DNA of 5,259 bases from Desulfobacteraceae bacterium (GCA_002868985.1 PKTV01000016.1:1-5259), one strand, 5' to 3'; numbered from the stretch's first letter, positions 1 to 5,097 are shown. Numbers and translations are program-made. The notes: a model not told the origin generated them from the letters alone.

Positions 1-246
1 GTAGACGGAATTACGGGCTATCTAAACGGAACAGACATCCCTATAAAAAGCAACGTCACGTTGGAAGATGACGTAGATATTACTGCGGCCAACACCTGTG
101 AATTCAACAATAGAGGAATGTCCACCACCGGTGCGCCCCAAGTCCGCTTGACAAACCCAACCGGTCTTATTATGCGTGTTAATGTGAATGTTGCCGGCGG
201 CATCTCAATTTTAACCAGCAAAGATGGCGGCGTGACCTGGATTTAA
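1..246 (+). CDS. C-terminal part of a GspH/FimT-type minor pilin (pseudopilin), 5'-truncated by the window edge
   Basis: The frame is open from the first base and stops at the TAA at 244-246, giving 81 residues. The N-terminal prepilin signal and hydrophobic helix would lie upstream and cannot be seen. The visible part matches the C-terminal beta-rich half of GspH/FimT-like pseudopilins: a 'CEFNNRGMSTTG' turn (compare the common 'FNxRGxxxxxG'), then 'VRLTNPTG', then alternating strands 'MRVNVNVAGGISIL' ending in 'GGVTWI'. Family members are minor subunits of type IV pili or type II secretion pseudopili, exported to the inner membrane and processed by a prepilin peptidase. The assignment rests on remembered family patterns. 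An alternative is another small beta-rich surface protein. The neighbouring pilus genes expected for this family would be upstream; none lies downstream here. Confidence 0.68.
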   Translation, partial: VDGITGYLNGTDIPIKSNVTLEDDVDITAANTCEFNNRGMSTTGAPQVRLTNPTGLIMRVNVNVAGGISILTSKDGGVTWI

Positions 247-251
247 ATTAT

Positions 252-273
252 AGAAAGTTTAGCTTTTCTTTTT
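252..273 (+). terminator. weak candidate intrinsic terminator after the pilin gene
   Basis: AGAAAG at 252-257 can pair with CTTTTCT at 263-269 with one bulged T, and a run of five T follows at 269-273. It lies six bases after the pilin stop codon, where a terminator is expected. The stem is short and AT-rich, so it is weak by itself. Confidence 0.3.
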
Positions 274-310
274 AATCCGAGCGGTCATCCTTGCGCAACA
301 CGTGGAAGCT

Positions 311-754
311 ATGAACCAAATCCTCCAATTTGTATCCAATACCCCTCTTTTTATAACCACAGAACAGTTTGAAAACCTCTATTATACAGCTCTGCTAAAA
401 CACTGCGAGTTAGGTATTTACGAATTCCCAATGATGTGATCAACTATAAACTGGACACTATTCCACTTAAAGCCCTTCTTTTGCTAATTACCGCAGCTTT
501 TTCTTGTCAAATCTCAATCTGCGAAATATTATGCGGTGTTATCCCTAACGCTGCAAAAGTTGAGGATACCGTAGATCCGAGGCGTCAAGGGTGAAGCTGT
601 AGTCGTCTACCGCGAACCCTTGACAACAAAGAAGATGTGGTATCATCGACTTTCCCAACGGGTTAATAAGACGGCGAATTTAAAACCCTTTGAGAAATAC
701 ACTATATGGGAATTTCAGCAAATCGGTTCGGAAACAGCCAAGACCCTTGAATAA
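311..754 (+). pseudogene. probable decayed gene, product unrecognised, three in-frame stop codons
   Basis: Frame 2 reads as protein-like sequence from an ATG at 311 (upstream codons are open from 263) to the TAA at 752-754. It is interrupted by TGA at 437-439, TAA at 485-487 and TAG at 572-574. The first block contains 'FITTEQFENLYYTALLKHC'. The third block contains 'LVKSQSAKYYAVLSLTLQKL'. The last block contains 'VKGEAVVVYREPL' and 'KKMWYHRLSQRVNK' and ends 'FQQIGSETAKTLE'. If all three stops were sense codons the product would be 147 residues. Frame 1 is also open from 373 to 597, so a path with frameshifts (frame 2, then 1, then 2) is a second reading of the middle. I do not recognise the family. 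No good ribosome binding site precedes 311. Chance open frames cannot be excluded for the middle; the 575-754 block looks most like true coding sequence. Confidence 0.42.
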
Positions 755-852
755 TAATGTTTTTATCAATACTCGGCGTGTTATTTATGCAACGATAGGG
801 TTATGTTTGTGGCGCAATAGCACCGGTCTTAAATAAAATTCTAATGGCTCAC

Positions 853-860
853 AAAGGAAA
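853..860 (+). promoter_or_regulatory. ribosome binding site that decides the methyltransferase start
   Basis: AAAGGAAA lies here, with GGAA ending five bases before the ATG at 865. The upstream in-frame ATG at 844 is preceded only by 'AATAAAATTCTA', which has no Shine-Dalgarno character. This favours 865 as the start. Confidence 0.55.
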
Positions 861-864
861 ACCA

Positions 865-1677
865 ATGAAAGCTTGTTCACATAAATATGTTCATGGATAT
901 TCAGAAAGAGAAAATGAAAGGCTTGTTGATCAGGCGACCACCCTGACGGAATTGCTGCACAAAGACACAAGGTATCCACCCGGGGCTATTGTATTAGAGG
1001 TCGGGTGCGGCGTTGGCGCTCAGACGATCACTTTGGTAACTCATAGTCCTGAAACATGCTTTACATGTATGGATATAACAGAAACGTCTCTTAATACTGC
1101 AAAAGCTCGAATAAAATCATCAGGATATGAGAATGCAGCTTTTCTTAATGCCGACATCTTCGATTTGCCTTTTTTAGACAGCAGTTTTGATCACATATTT
1201 GTCTGTTTTGTGCTGGAGCACCTAAAAAACCCGATAGAGGCATTATTTCATCTAAAAGCAAAATTGAAAGATAATGGAACAATAACGATAATTGAAGGAG
1301 ATCACGGTTCTACTTTTTTTCATCCGTACAGTAAGGAAGCATGGCAGACGATACAGTGTCTGATTGATCTACAGGCCAAAGGAGGCGCTAATTCTCTTAT
1401 CGGTCGCCAACTTTTTCCTCTAATGACCCAGGCAGGGTTTAAAAATATCACGGTTTCTCCACGGATGGTATACGTTGACTCGAACTTCCCGGATTATGTC
1501 GAAGGTTTTACAAAAAATACCTTCATTGCTATGGTAGAAGGTGTCCGAGATCCGTCTTTGGGTTCCGGCATGATTGACGAAGCCACATGGGAAAAAGGAA
1601 TTGATGACCTTTATCGAACGACAGAATCAGACGGGACTTTTTGTTATACATTCTTTAAAGGCATCGCCTATAAATAG
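865..1677 (+). CDS. class I SAM-dependent methyltransferase (methyltransferase type 11/25-like)
   Basis: The product transfers a methyl group from S-adenosylmethionine to an unidentified substrate; it has no membrane segment or signal peptide, so it should be cytosolic. From the 865 start it has 270 residues (277 from the in-frame ATG at 844). Numbered from 865, the glycine-rich motif I is 'VLEVGCGVG' at about 43-51. The acidic ribose-binding residue after strand 2 is in 'CMDITETSL' near 70. 'NADIFDLPF' near 95-103 carries the adenine-contacting acidic residue, and motif IV is 'FDHIFVCFVLEHL' near 108-120. 'LKDNGTITIIEGD' near 134-146 is the following strand and turn. The C-terminal 120 residues, after 'HPYSKEAWQTIQ', probably form the substrate-binding part and carry no motif I can name. 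The gene stands alone between a decayed gene and a repeat-bearing spacer, so context gives no substrate. The stop is TAG. The fold is secure; the substrate is unknown. Confidence 0.9.
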   Translation: MKACSHKYVHGYSERENERLVDQATTLTELLHKDTRYPPGAIVLEVGCGVGAQTITLVTHSPETCFTCMDITETSLNTAKARIKSSGYENAAFLNADIFDLPFLDSSFDHIFVCFVLEHLKNPIEALFHLKAKLKDNGTITIIEGDHGSTFFHPYSKEAWQTIQCLIDLQAKGGANSLIGRQLFPLMTQAGFKNITVSPRMVYVDSNFPDYVEGFTKNTFIAMVEGVRDPSLGSGMIDEATWEKGIDDLYRTTESDGTFCYTFFKGIAYK

Positions 1678-1682
1678 ATAGA

Positions 1683-1718
1683 CCTTTGAAAAATAAATAT
1701 TTTTATTCGAGTTCAAGG
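1683..1718 (+). terminator. AT-rich hairpin after the methyltransferase gene, weak terminator candidate
   Basis: AAAAATA at 1689-1695 and TATTTTT at 1698-1704 are perfect inverted copies. CCTTTGAA at 1683-1690 can also pair with TTCAAGG at 1712-1718, with one bulge, as an outer stem. It starts five bases after the stop codon. The inner stem has no G or C, so termination strength is doubtful. Confidence 0.25.
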
Positions 1719-1763
1719 AAGACGAAAATTTTAACTATATGAATATATTGAGTATTTCTAGGA

Positions 1764-1812
1764 TTAATCCGCCAAAATTCGGTGGCGGGTTAAAATTTGA
1801 GTCTGACCCCGG
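1764..1812. repeat. palindrome plus CTGACCCC box, probable remnant of a mobile repeat
   Basis: TTAATCCGCC at 1764-1773 pairs with GGCGGGTTAA at 1784-1793 (ten pairs, one G-T) around a ten-base loop. 'AAATTTGAGTCTGACCCCGG' follows directly at 1793-1812. In my recollection, boxes of the form 'GGGGTCAGACTCAAATTT' flank REP-associated Y1 transposase (IS200/IS605-like) units in many proteobacterial and desulfobacterial genomes. No transposase is present here, so this would be a solo end or relic. Only the hairpin and box are seen; the element assignment is inference. It lacks a T-tract, so it is not a standard terminator. Confidence 0.4.
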
Positions 1813-1913
1813 AGAAATAGGCTTCACATTTCACAGGGCAGGCACAGAAATCGGATAAAAAGGGCTGTTTTGCAAAGGTCTCATAGCGTCATTCAACCAG
1901 GCATTAAAAGTCA

Positions 1914-1942
1914 TTGACAACCCTGTCTGAAGTTCTTAGTTT
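1914..1942 (+). promoter_or_regulatory. candidate sigma70-like promoter for the acetyltransferase gene
   Basis: A perfect -35 box TTGACA at 1914-1919 is followed, after 17 bases, by TAGTTT at 1937-1942, a poor -10 box matching three of six positions. Transcription would begin near 1949, only about four bases before the ATG at 1953, implying an almost leaderless message. That fits the absence of a ribosome binding site there, but the -10 box is weak. Confidence 0.27.
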
Positions 1943-1952
1943 TCACCTAATC

Positions 1953-2426
1953 ATGATAAAACTTGTTGAAGCAAATACAAAAGAATTTGTTGAAAAAGCA
2001 AAGGAATTAATTCGGGAATATGCCCAATCGCTGGAATTTGATTTGGGCTTTCAGGATTTTGATAAAGAGATGGAGAATTTTCCCGGACAATACGCTTTCC
2101 CTAAGGGCTCTTTATATATTGCGCTGGATGCAAACCAGCCCATCGGCTGTGTAGCCCTTCGAGAAATAGGACAAAGTATTTGTGAAATGAAGCGTCTTTA
2201 CGTAAAGCCTTATTACAGAGGTCAAAAGGTCGGCAAGTTATTGGCTGAGGTTGTCATCAAAGCCGCCAGAGATATGGGATATAATTATATGAGACTCGAT
2301 ACGATTCCTTCAATGAAACAGGCAAATATGTTATACAAGGCTTTGGGGTTCAAAAAAATAGCGCCGTATCGGTTCAATCCTATTGAAGACGCAACTTTCT
2401 TTGAATTAAATTTAAAAAAAGGGTAA
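1953..2426 (+). CDS. GNAT-family N-acetyltransferase
   Basis: The product should transfer an acetyl group from acetyl-CoA to an amine on a small molecule or protein; the substrate is not identifiable. The 157-residue length is normal for a single GNAT domain. Residues 54-70 ('LYIALDANQPIGCVALR') form the central strand pair. 'CEMKRLYVKPYYRG' at 77-90 leads into the CoA pyrophosphate loop 'RGQKVGK' at 89-95. Here the middle glycine of the usual RGxGxG pattern is lysine, a variant I believe occurs in active members. 'ANMLYKALGFKKI' at 124-136 is the typical C-terminal 'YxxxGF' motif. I chose the ATG at 1953 because the protein then begins 'MIKLVEANTKEF', like related proteins. A TTG at 1914 would add 13 residues but overlaps a -35-like box. 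Neither start has a convincing ribosome binding site. The frame stays open for 26 codons after the TAA. The gene appears monocistronic. Confidence 0.88.
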   Translation: MIKLVEANTKEFVEKAKELIREYAQSLEFDLGFQDFDKEMENFPGQYAFPKGSLYIALDANQPIGCVALREIGQSICEMKRLYVKPYYRGQKVGKLLAEVVIKAARDMGYNYMRLDTIPSMKQANMLYKALGFKKIAPYRFNPIEDATFFELNLKKG

Positions 2427-2439
2427 CTCTTTAGCCTTT

Positions 2440-2467
2440 TTGAAAACATTACCGCTTCAGGTATAAT
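2440..2467 (+). promoter_or_regulatory. strong sigma70-like promoter overlapping the left inverted-repeat arm
   Basis: TTGAAA at 2440-2445 (five of six matches to TTGACA) is followed, after 16 bases, by a perfect TATAAT at 2462-2467. Transcription would start near 2474, inside the left arm of the inverted repeat, and run through the repeat towards the gene at 2712. It could supply the downstream operon or a short structured RNA. The match is good, but AT-rich spacers produce such matches by chance. Confidence 0.42.
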
Positions 2468-2654
2468 TAAATTTTTGCTGAAAGAACTCGTGAATAAGGG
2501 CTTGTAATGAAAGAACCTGATCCAGGCTATTTATAAAGGTCTATGCTTTAACAAGGGGTTTTATCCATAAAGTTAAATTTTCTTATGGTTCTTTCAAAAC
2601 GATCCCTAATTCGCTCAAACAGCTTCCAGCCAAAAATTCAATCATACCTGAAGC
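2454..2654. repeat. about 200 bp element with long imperfect terminal inverted repeats, MITE-like
   Basis: The outer left arm 2454-2484 (starting GCTTCAGGTAT) matches the reverse complement of 2623-2654 at 28 of 31 positions with one gap. The similarity continues inward through GTGAATAAGGG at 2490-2500 (GCGAATTAGGG on the other strand) to a perfect ten-base pair, TGAAAGAACC at 2508-2517 and GGTTCTTTCA at 2587-2596. Arms of about 64 and 68 bases thus enclose a centre of 69 bases with no clear symmetry. This cannot be chance. No flanking target duplication abuts the arms, though TTTGAAA occurs just outside on both sides (2439-2445 and 2658-2664). There is no transposase. Possible identities are a non-autonomous transposable element or an inverted duplication of a short coding tail: left arm 'ASGIIKFLLKEL' on plus, right arm 'ASGMIEFLAGSCL' on minus. 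Confidence 0.6.
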
Positions 2655-2655
2655 C

Positions 2656-2681
2656 CCTTTGAAATTGATTTGTTTCAAAGG
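2656..2681. promoter_or_regulatory. perfect 9 bp palindrome upstream of the small-protein gene, operator or hairpin candidate
   Basis: CCTTTGAAA at 2656-2664 and TTTCAAAGG at 2673-2681 are exact inverted copies around an eight-base spacer. No T-tract follows, so it is not an intrinsic terminator. It ends 30 bases before the ATG at 2712. A weak promoter-like pair, TTGATT at 2666-2671 and TATTAC at 2689-2694 with 17 bases between, overlaps it. That placement would suit an operator, but no regulator is known. Confidence 0.35.
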
Positions 2682-2698
2682 ATTAAGATATTACAAAT

Positions 2699-2703
2699 AA
2701 GGA
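2699..2703 (+). promoter_or_regulatory. ribosome binding site deciding the small-protein start
   Basis: AAGGA here lies eight bases before the ATG at 2712. An in-frame TTG at 2670 would give a protein 14 residues longer, but it falls inside the palindrome and lacks a ribosome binding site. Confidence 0.65.
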
Positions 2704-2711
2704 AATCGTTC

Positions 2712-2960
2712 ATGCTAAAGCTAAAAATAAGGATTTTTAAAAACAATGATACCGCACCGGACACAACCATGACGGTTCCCCTTGCGATCATTAAAGTGGC
2801 GTCAAAATTGGTACCGCGTAAAGCCGTAAAGGTTCTTGACGATTTGGGTATCGACCTTGACCAAATCATTGAAATCTCAAAAACCGAAGAACCATTGGGA
2901 ACCCTTGCCGAAATCGAGGAACACAAAAAAAACAGAAAAATCATCATCTCCATTGAGTAG
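2712..2960 (+). CDS. small SHOCT-like/YvlB-N-like protein, 82 residues, function unknown
   Basis: The start at 2712 is set by AAGGA eight bases upstream. The protein opens with a short strand 'MLKLKIRIFKN'. A helix-forming 'VPLAIIKVASKLVPRKAV' near residues 22-39 follows, then 'LDDLGIDLDQIIEISK', and the end is an acidic and basic strand 'GTLAEIEEHKKNRKIIISIE'. This order (strand, 'VPLxxxKxAxKLxP', 'xGIDLDxII', 'GxLxEIEE', strand) resembles small SHOCT-like domains often found at the N-terminus of DUF4097/YvlB-type proteins or alone. That link comes from remembered patterns and is not certain. There is no signal peptide or membrane segment. The gene lies 40 bases before the next one on the same strand and is probably the first gene of a three-gene operon. 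It may modulate or partner the following protein; that is inference. Confidence 0.72.
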   Translation: MLKLKIRIFKNNDTAPDTTMTVPLAIIKVASKLVPRKAVKVLDDLGIDLDQIIEISKTEEPLGTLAEIEEHKKNRKIIISIE

Positions 2961-3000
2961 ATGACATCCTTTGACAACCCTGAACCAGGTTAGGTAATTC

Positions 3001-3522
3001 ATGGAACATTCAGAAGAAAAGAAATCAGAAATTGAAAAAGTCCGAGATGTTCTGTTCAATTTCGCCATTGACCGGGAAGATATCAAATGGCTGATGGAAC
3101 GGCTCCCAAAAGAGGCAAACATAAAGCGCAGCACGGTTGAATACGAACTTCAAATATTAAAGATTATCAGTGTAGGGTGGAGCATATCGTATTATCTGGA
3201 AAACAATCCCCATAAAAACGCGCTTTTAGAGCTTTTCTGGATGGAGATTTATGAATTTTCACAGCAACTGTCAACAACAACCGAACTTATGATCGGTCAA
3301 GACATCGATTATTTTCAAATTTTAAAGGAACGTCTCGACATGTATGTGAATACCATGGCCCAAAAACCAGAGGCACCGGAGCCTTCCACCGTCATCGGCC
3401 CGGAATTTGCCAGGACCTGCGGGAATGAAGATGATATCTCCACATTTATGACCGGCTCAAAAATGTTCCTTTCAATCACCGGCCAAGTTAAGGAATATTT
3501 TGAAACGATCAAACTGAGATAA
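3001..3522 (+). CDS. uncharacterised helical protein, 173 residues, possibly shortened by a nonsense codon
   Basis: I do not recognise this family. The product looks soluble and mostly alpha-helical. A charged N-terminal helix ('SEEKKSEIEKVRDVLFNF', 4-21) is followed by 'IDREDIKWLMERLP'. A long amphipathic, aromatic-rich region spans about 45-100, including 'GWSISYYLENN' and 'LLELFWMEIYEFSQQL'. A proline-rich linker ('KPEAPEPST', 122-130) precedes a C-terminal helical part. There is no signal peptide or clear transmembrane helix. AGGT at 2992-2995, six bases before the ATG, is the likely ribosome binding site. After the TAA at 3520-3522 the same frame stays open for 29 more codons to another TAA at 3610-3612. 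This extension would bring the gene to 24 bases from the reductase start, so the ancestral protein may have been 203 residues. It sits between the SHOCT-like gene and the reductase, probably in one operon. Confidence 0.72.
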   Translation: MEHSEEKKSEIEKVRDVLFNFAIDREDIKWLMERLPKEANIKRSTVEYELQILKIISVGWSISYYLENNPHKNALLELFWMEIYEFSQQLSTTTELMIGQDIDYFQILKERLDMYVNTMAQKPEAPEPSTVIGPEFARTCGNEDDISTFMTGSKMFLSITGQVKEYFETIKLR

Positions 3523-3612
3523 CCCGGACGCTTTCGGGAAATGAACGATCTGATGCATGGAACCATGCTCAAGACGAACCTGAAGCTCTTTGAAGAAGAA
3601 CGCAGCCGTTAA
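3523..3612 (+). other. in-frame open continuation of the preceding gene beyond its stop
   Basis: Twenty-nine codons in the frame of the 3001 gene follow its TAA: 'PGRFREMNDLMHG', then 'TMLKTNLKLFEEERSR', ending at TAA 3610-3612. The stretch is hydrophilic, predicted helical and compositionally like the upstream protein. Changing the stop to a tyrosine codon would give 'KLRYPGRFREM'. It could instead be a separate 23-residue ORF from the ATG at 3541, but that has no good ribosome binding site. Confidence 0.45.
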
Positions 3613-3636
3613 ATACATATTAGGAGAAACAAACAG

Positions 3637-4563
3637 ATGAAAATAGCTATCGCTGGAATCGGCGGTGTGGGTGGATATTATGGCGGACTGTTGGCAAAAC
3701 GGTATTCAGACGATGAGGATGTCGAGATTGTATTCATCGCCCGGGGGGATCATCTCGAACAAATAAAGAAAAATGGATTGAACCTCATCACAGAAAAAGG
3801 GACATTTACCGTCAAGGCCGATTTGGCCACTGACAATCCAGCCGCCTGCGGAATATTTGATTGTGTCATCTTCTGTGTGAAAGCCTATGGTCTCGAAGAA
3901 AGCGCAAAACTGCTTTCGCCTTCCATCGATGAGAATACCGTCGTTATCTCTTTGCTTAACGGCGTGGACAATGCCGACCGGCTGAGTGCTGTCCTGAATA
4001 AAGGAAAAATATTTAACGGATGTGTTTACATCGGCGCGCATATCGTTGGCCCCGGTGTGGTTCAACAGGCAGGTTCGATGAACAAACTGTTCTTTGGAAA
4101 TGAATCCGATGATAAAATAGAAGCAAACCATATAGAAAATATTTTAAAAAACGCAAATATCGATGCCGAATACCGAACAGATATTGAAAATATTGTATGG
4201 GAAAAGTACGTTCTCATCTCTGCATTTGCCACTGCAACCACTTTTCTGGATACGACAATGCGTGGCGTTATCGATAGTGAAAAAGGAAAAGAGCTGTTGG
4301 ATGATCTTCTTACAGAAGTATTTCGTGTATCCGAAGCAAAGCGGATTGAACTTCCGAAAAATATCAGAAAAGAAATCATCTCGAAAGTCAGTACCTTCCC
4401 CCCTGAAATCAAAACTTCAATGCATATGGATTTCGAAAAAGGAAACAAAACGGAACTTGAGACGTTCACCGGTTACATCGTCCGTGAAGCCGGGAAGCAT
4501 GGTTTATCTGTTCCCACCTATAAAAGAATTTATTCCGCTTTAAAAAAACAAACTCACGTATAG
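3637..4563 (+). CDS. ketopantoate reductase (ApbA/PanE) family NADP-dependent oxidoreductase
   Basis: The characterised family reaction is NADPH reduction of 2-dehydropantoate to pantoate for coenzyme A synthesis, in the cytosol. The 308-residue length is typical. The N-terminal Rossmann motif is 'AGIGGVGGYYGG' (6-17), with R36 in 'IARGDHL' placed to bind the NADPH 2'-phosphate. 'CVKAY' (80-84) supplies the active-site lysine K82 and 'LLNGVDN' (106-112) the conserved N108. In the C-terminal helical domain, 'WEKYVLIS' (188-195) carries the catalytic lysine K190, and 'TSMHMDFEKGNKTELE' (260-275) carries S261 and the expected acidic E273. The two asparagines four and eight residues after the catalytic lysine in E. 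coli PanE are I194 and A198 here, so the true substrate could be another 2-oxoacid. I therefore give no symbol. A good AGGAG at 3622-3626 precedes the ATG by ten bases. It is the last gene of the likely operon. Confidence 0.88.
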   Translation: MKIAIAGIGGVGGYYGGLLAKRYSDDEDVEIVFIARGDHLEQIKKNGLNLITEKGTFTVKADLATDNPAACGIFDCVIFCVKAYGLEESAKLLSPSIDENTVVISLLNGVDNADRLSAVLNKGKIFNGCVYIGAHIVGPGVVQQAGSMNKLFFGNESDDKIEANHIENILKNANIDAEYRTDIENIVWEKYVLISAFATATTFLDTTMRGVIDSEKGKELLDDLLTEVFRVSEAKRIELPKNIRKEIISKVSTFPPEIKTSMHMDFEKGNKTELETFTGYIVREAGKHGLSVPTYKRIYSALKKQTHV

Positions 4564-4580
4564 CTAAATTCTAACATACA

Positions 4581-4614
4581 GGTTTTTATTCGGCTGCGTC
4601 TGAATACCGTTTTT
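4581..4614 (+). terminator. weak hairpin with T-tract between convergent genes
   Basis: ATTCGG at 4588-4593 pairs with CTGAAT at 4600-4605 (one G-T) around a six-base loop. GGT at 4581-4583 can pair with ACC at 4606-4608 across a bulge of four T. Five T follow at 4610-4614. It lies between the reductase stop and the end of the minus-strand gene, a natural place for a terminator, but the stem is weak. Confidence 0.33.
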
Positions 4615-4649
4615 GACCCTGCCATATATGATCCATTTCGTCCAACGCT

Positions 4650-5024
4650 TCAGTCACCGACCAAAGGGCGCTCTTTGTCCACTTTAAAATATACCAGAAA
4701 CGTTGCTTCTTTGCTGTTTTCATCCGCCGAATAATTTCTTCGACTAAGGCGTTTAATGAGTTCAGCGTCTTCTTCCTCTCTGACTTTGGTCAAATACAGA
4801 CGTTTTCCCTTGTATCCCGAACCTTCTTCTTTAAAGAGAAACGTTGCATGGGGATTGGCCTGGGTGTTGGCGTGGGTAGTTCGATCCCGCATGATAAATG
4901 CCAGTAATCCATCTTCCATGACGTGGGGTCTTGCATAAACCGCCGCATCGACTCGGCCGTCTGTGTCGGCAGTGGCCATAACGCCAAGACCTCTTGTATT
5001 TTCAAAGTATTCCTTTAAATCCAT
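4650..5024 (-). CDS. pyridoxamine 5'-phosphate oxidase-like flavin-binding split-barrel protein
   Basis: The protein is 124 residues, the size of small single-domain FMN-binding split barrels. Its N-terminus 'MDLKEYFENTRGLGVMATAD' is followed by 'GRVDAAVYARPHVMEDG' (23-39), then 'LLAFIMRDRTTHANTQANPH' (40-59), where the Arg, Thr and His cluster is likely at the flavin phosphate site. Next come 'ATFLFKEEGSGYKGKRLYL' (60-78) and the C-terminal strand 'FLVYFKVDKERPLVG'. Members bind FMN, F420 or heme as small-molecule reductases or oxidases. The cofactor here is not proved and the name does not mean it makes pyridoxal phosphate. AAGGAG (complement of 5031-5036) lies six bases before the ATG, and a good promoter lies further upstream. 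It is convergent with the reductase and appears monocistronic. Beyond its TGA another frame reads on for 23 codons to 4586, which might hint at a longer ancestral tail. Confidence 0.85.
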   Translation of the reverse strand: MDLKEYFENTRGLGVMATADTDGRVDAAVYARPHVMEDGLLAFIMRDRTTHANTQANPHATFLFKEEGSGYKGKRLYLTKVREEEDAELIKRLSRRNYSADENSKEATFLVYFKVDKERPLVGD

Positions 5025-5097
5025 ATCTTTCTCCTTTTCAGCCCGTATGTTTGACTAAGCACAACTACTTTTAATGCTTATTTTTTTCTTCATCTTA

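Noticed and set aside
18..221. Minus-strand ORF opposite the pilin fragment
   Set aside because: It is an antisense shadow; the plus frame matches a known family pattern.
530..570. 'CCCTAAC' followed by 'GTTGAGG', a possible integron attC site
   Set aside because: Neither core fits RYYYAAC/GTTRRRY properly, and there is no integrase or cassette structure.
584..624. Inverted repeat GTCAAGGGT/ACCCTTGAC with an inner GTAG/CTAC, possibly a hairpin RNA or attachment site
   Set aside because: A 9 bp match in this span is expected about once by chance, and it lies inside protein-like sequence.
1914..2982. Exact 12-base direct repeat TTGACAACCCTG at 1914 and 2971, both shortly upstream of gene starts
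   Set aside because: A single 12-base repeat is about what chance gives in 5 kb, the flanks do not match, and the second copy has no -10 box at the right distance.
2675..3134. Minus-strand ORFs opposite the SHOCT-like and helical protein genes
   Set aside because: Their compositions are typical of antisense frames, and the plus-strand genes have ribosome binding sites and sensible proteins.
3706..4131. Long minus-strand ORF of 141 codons inside the reductase gene, and another at 4062-4469
   Set aside because: They are antisense shadows of a clear coding sequence, with no ribosome binding site or recognisable protein.
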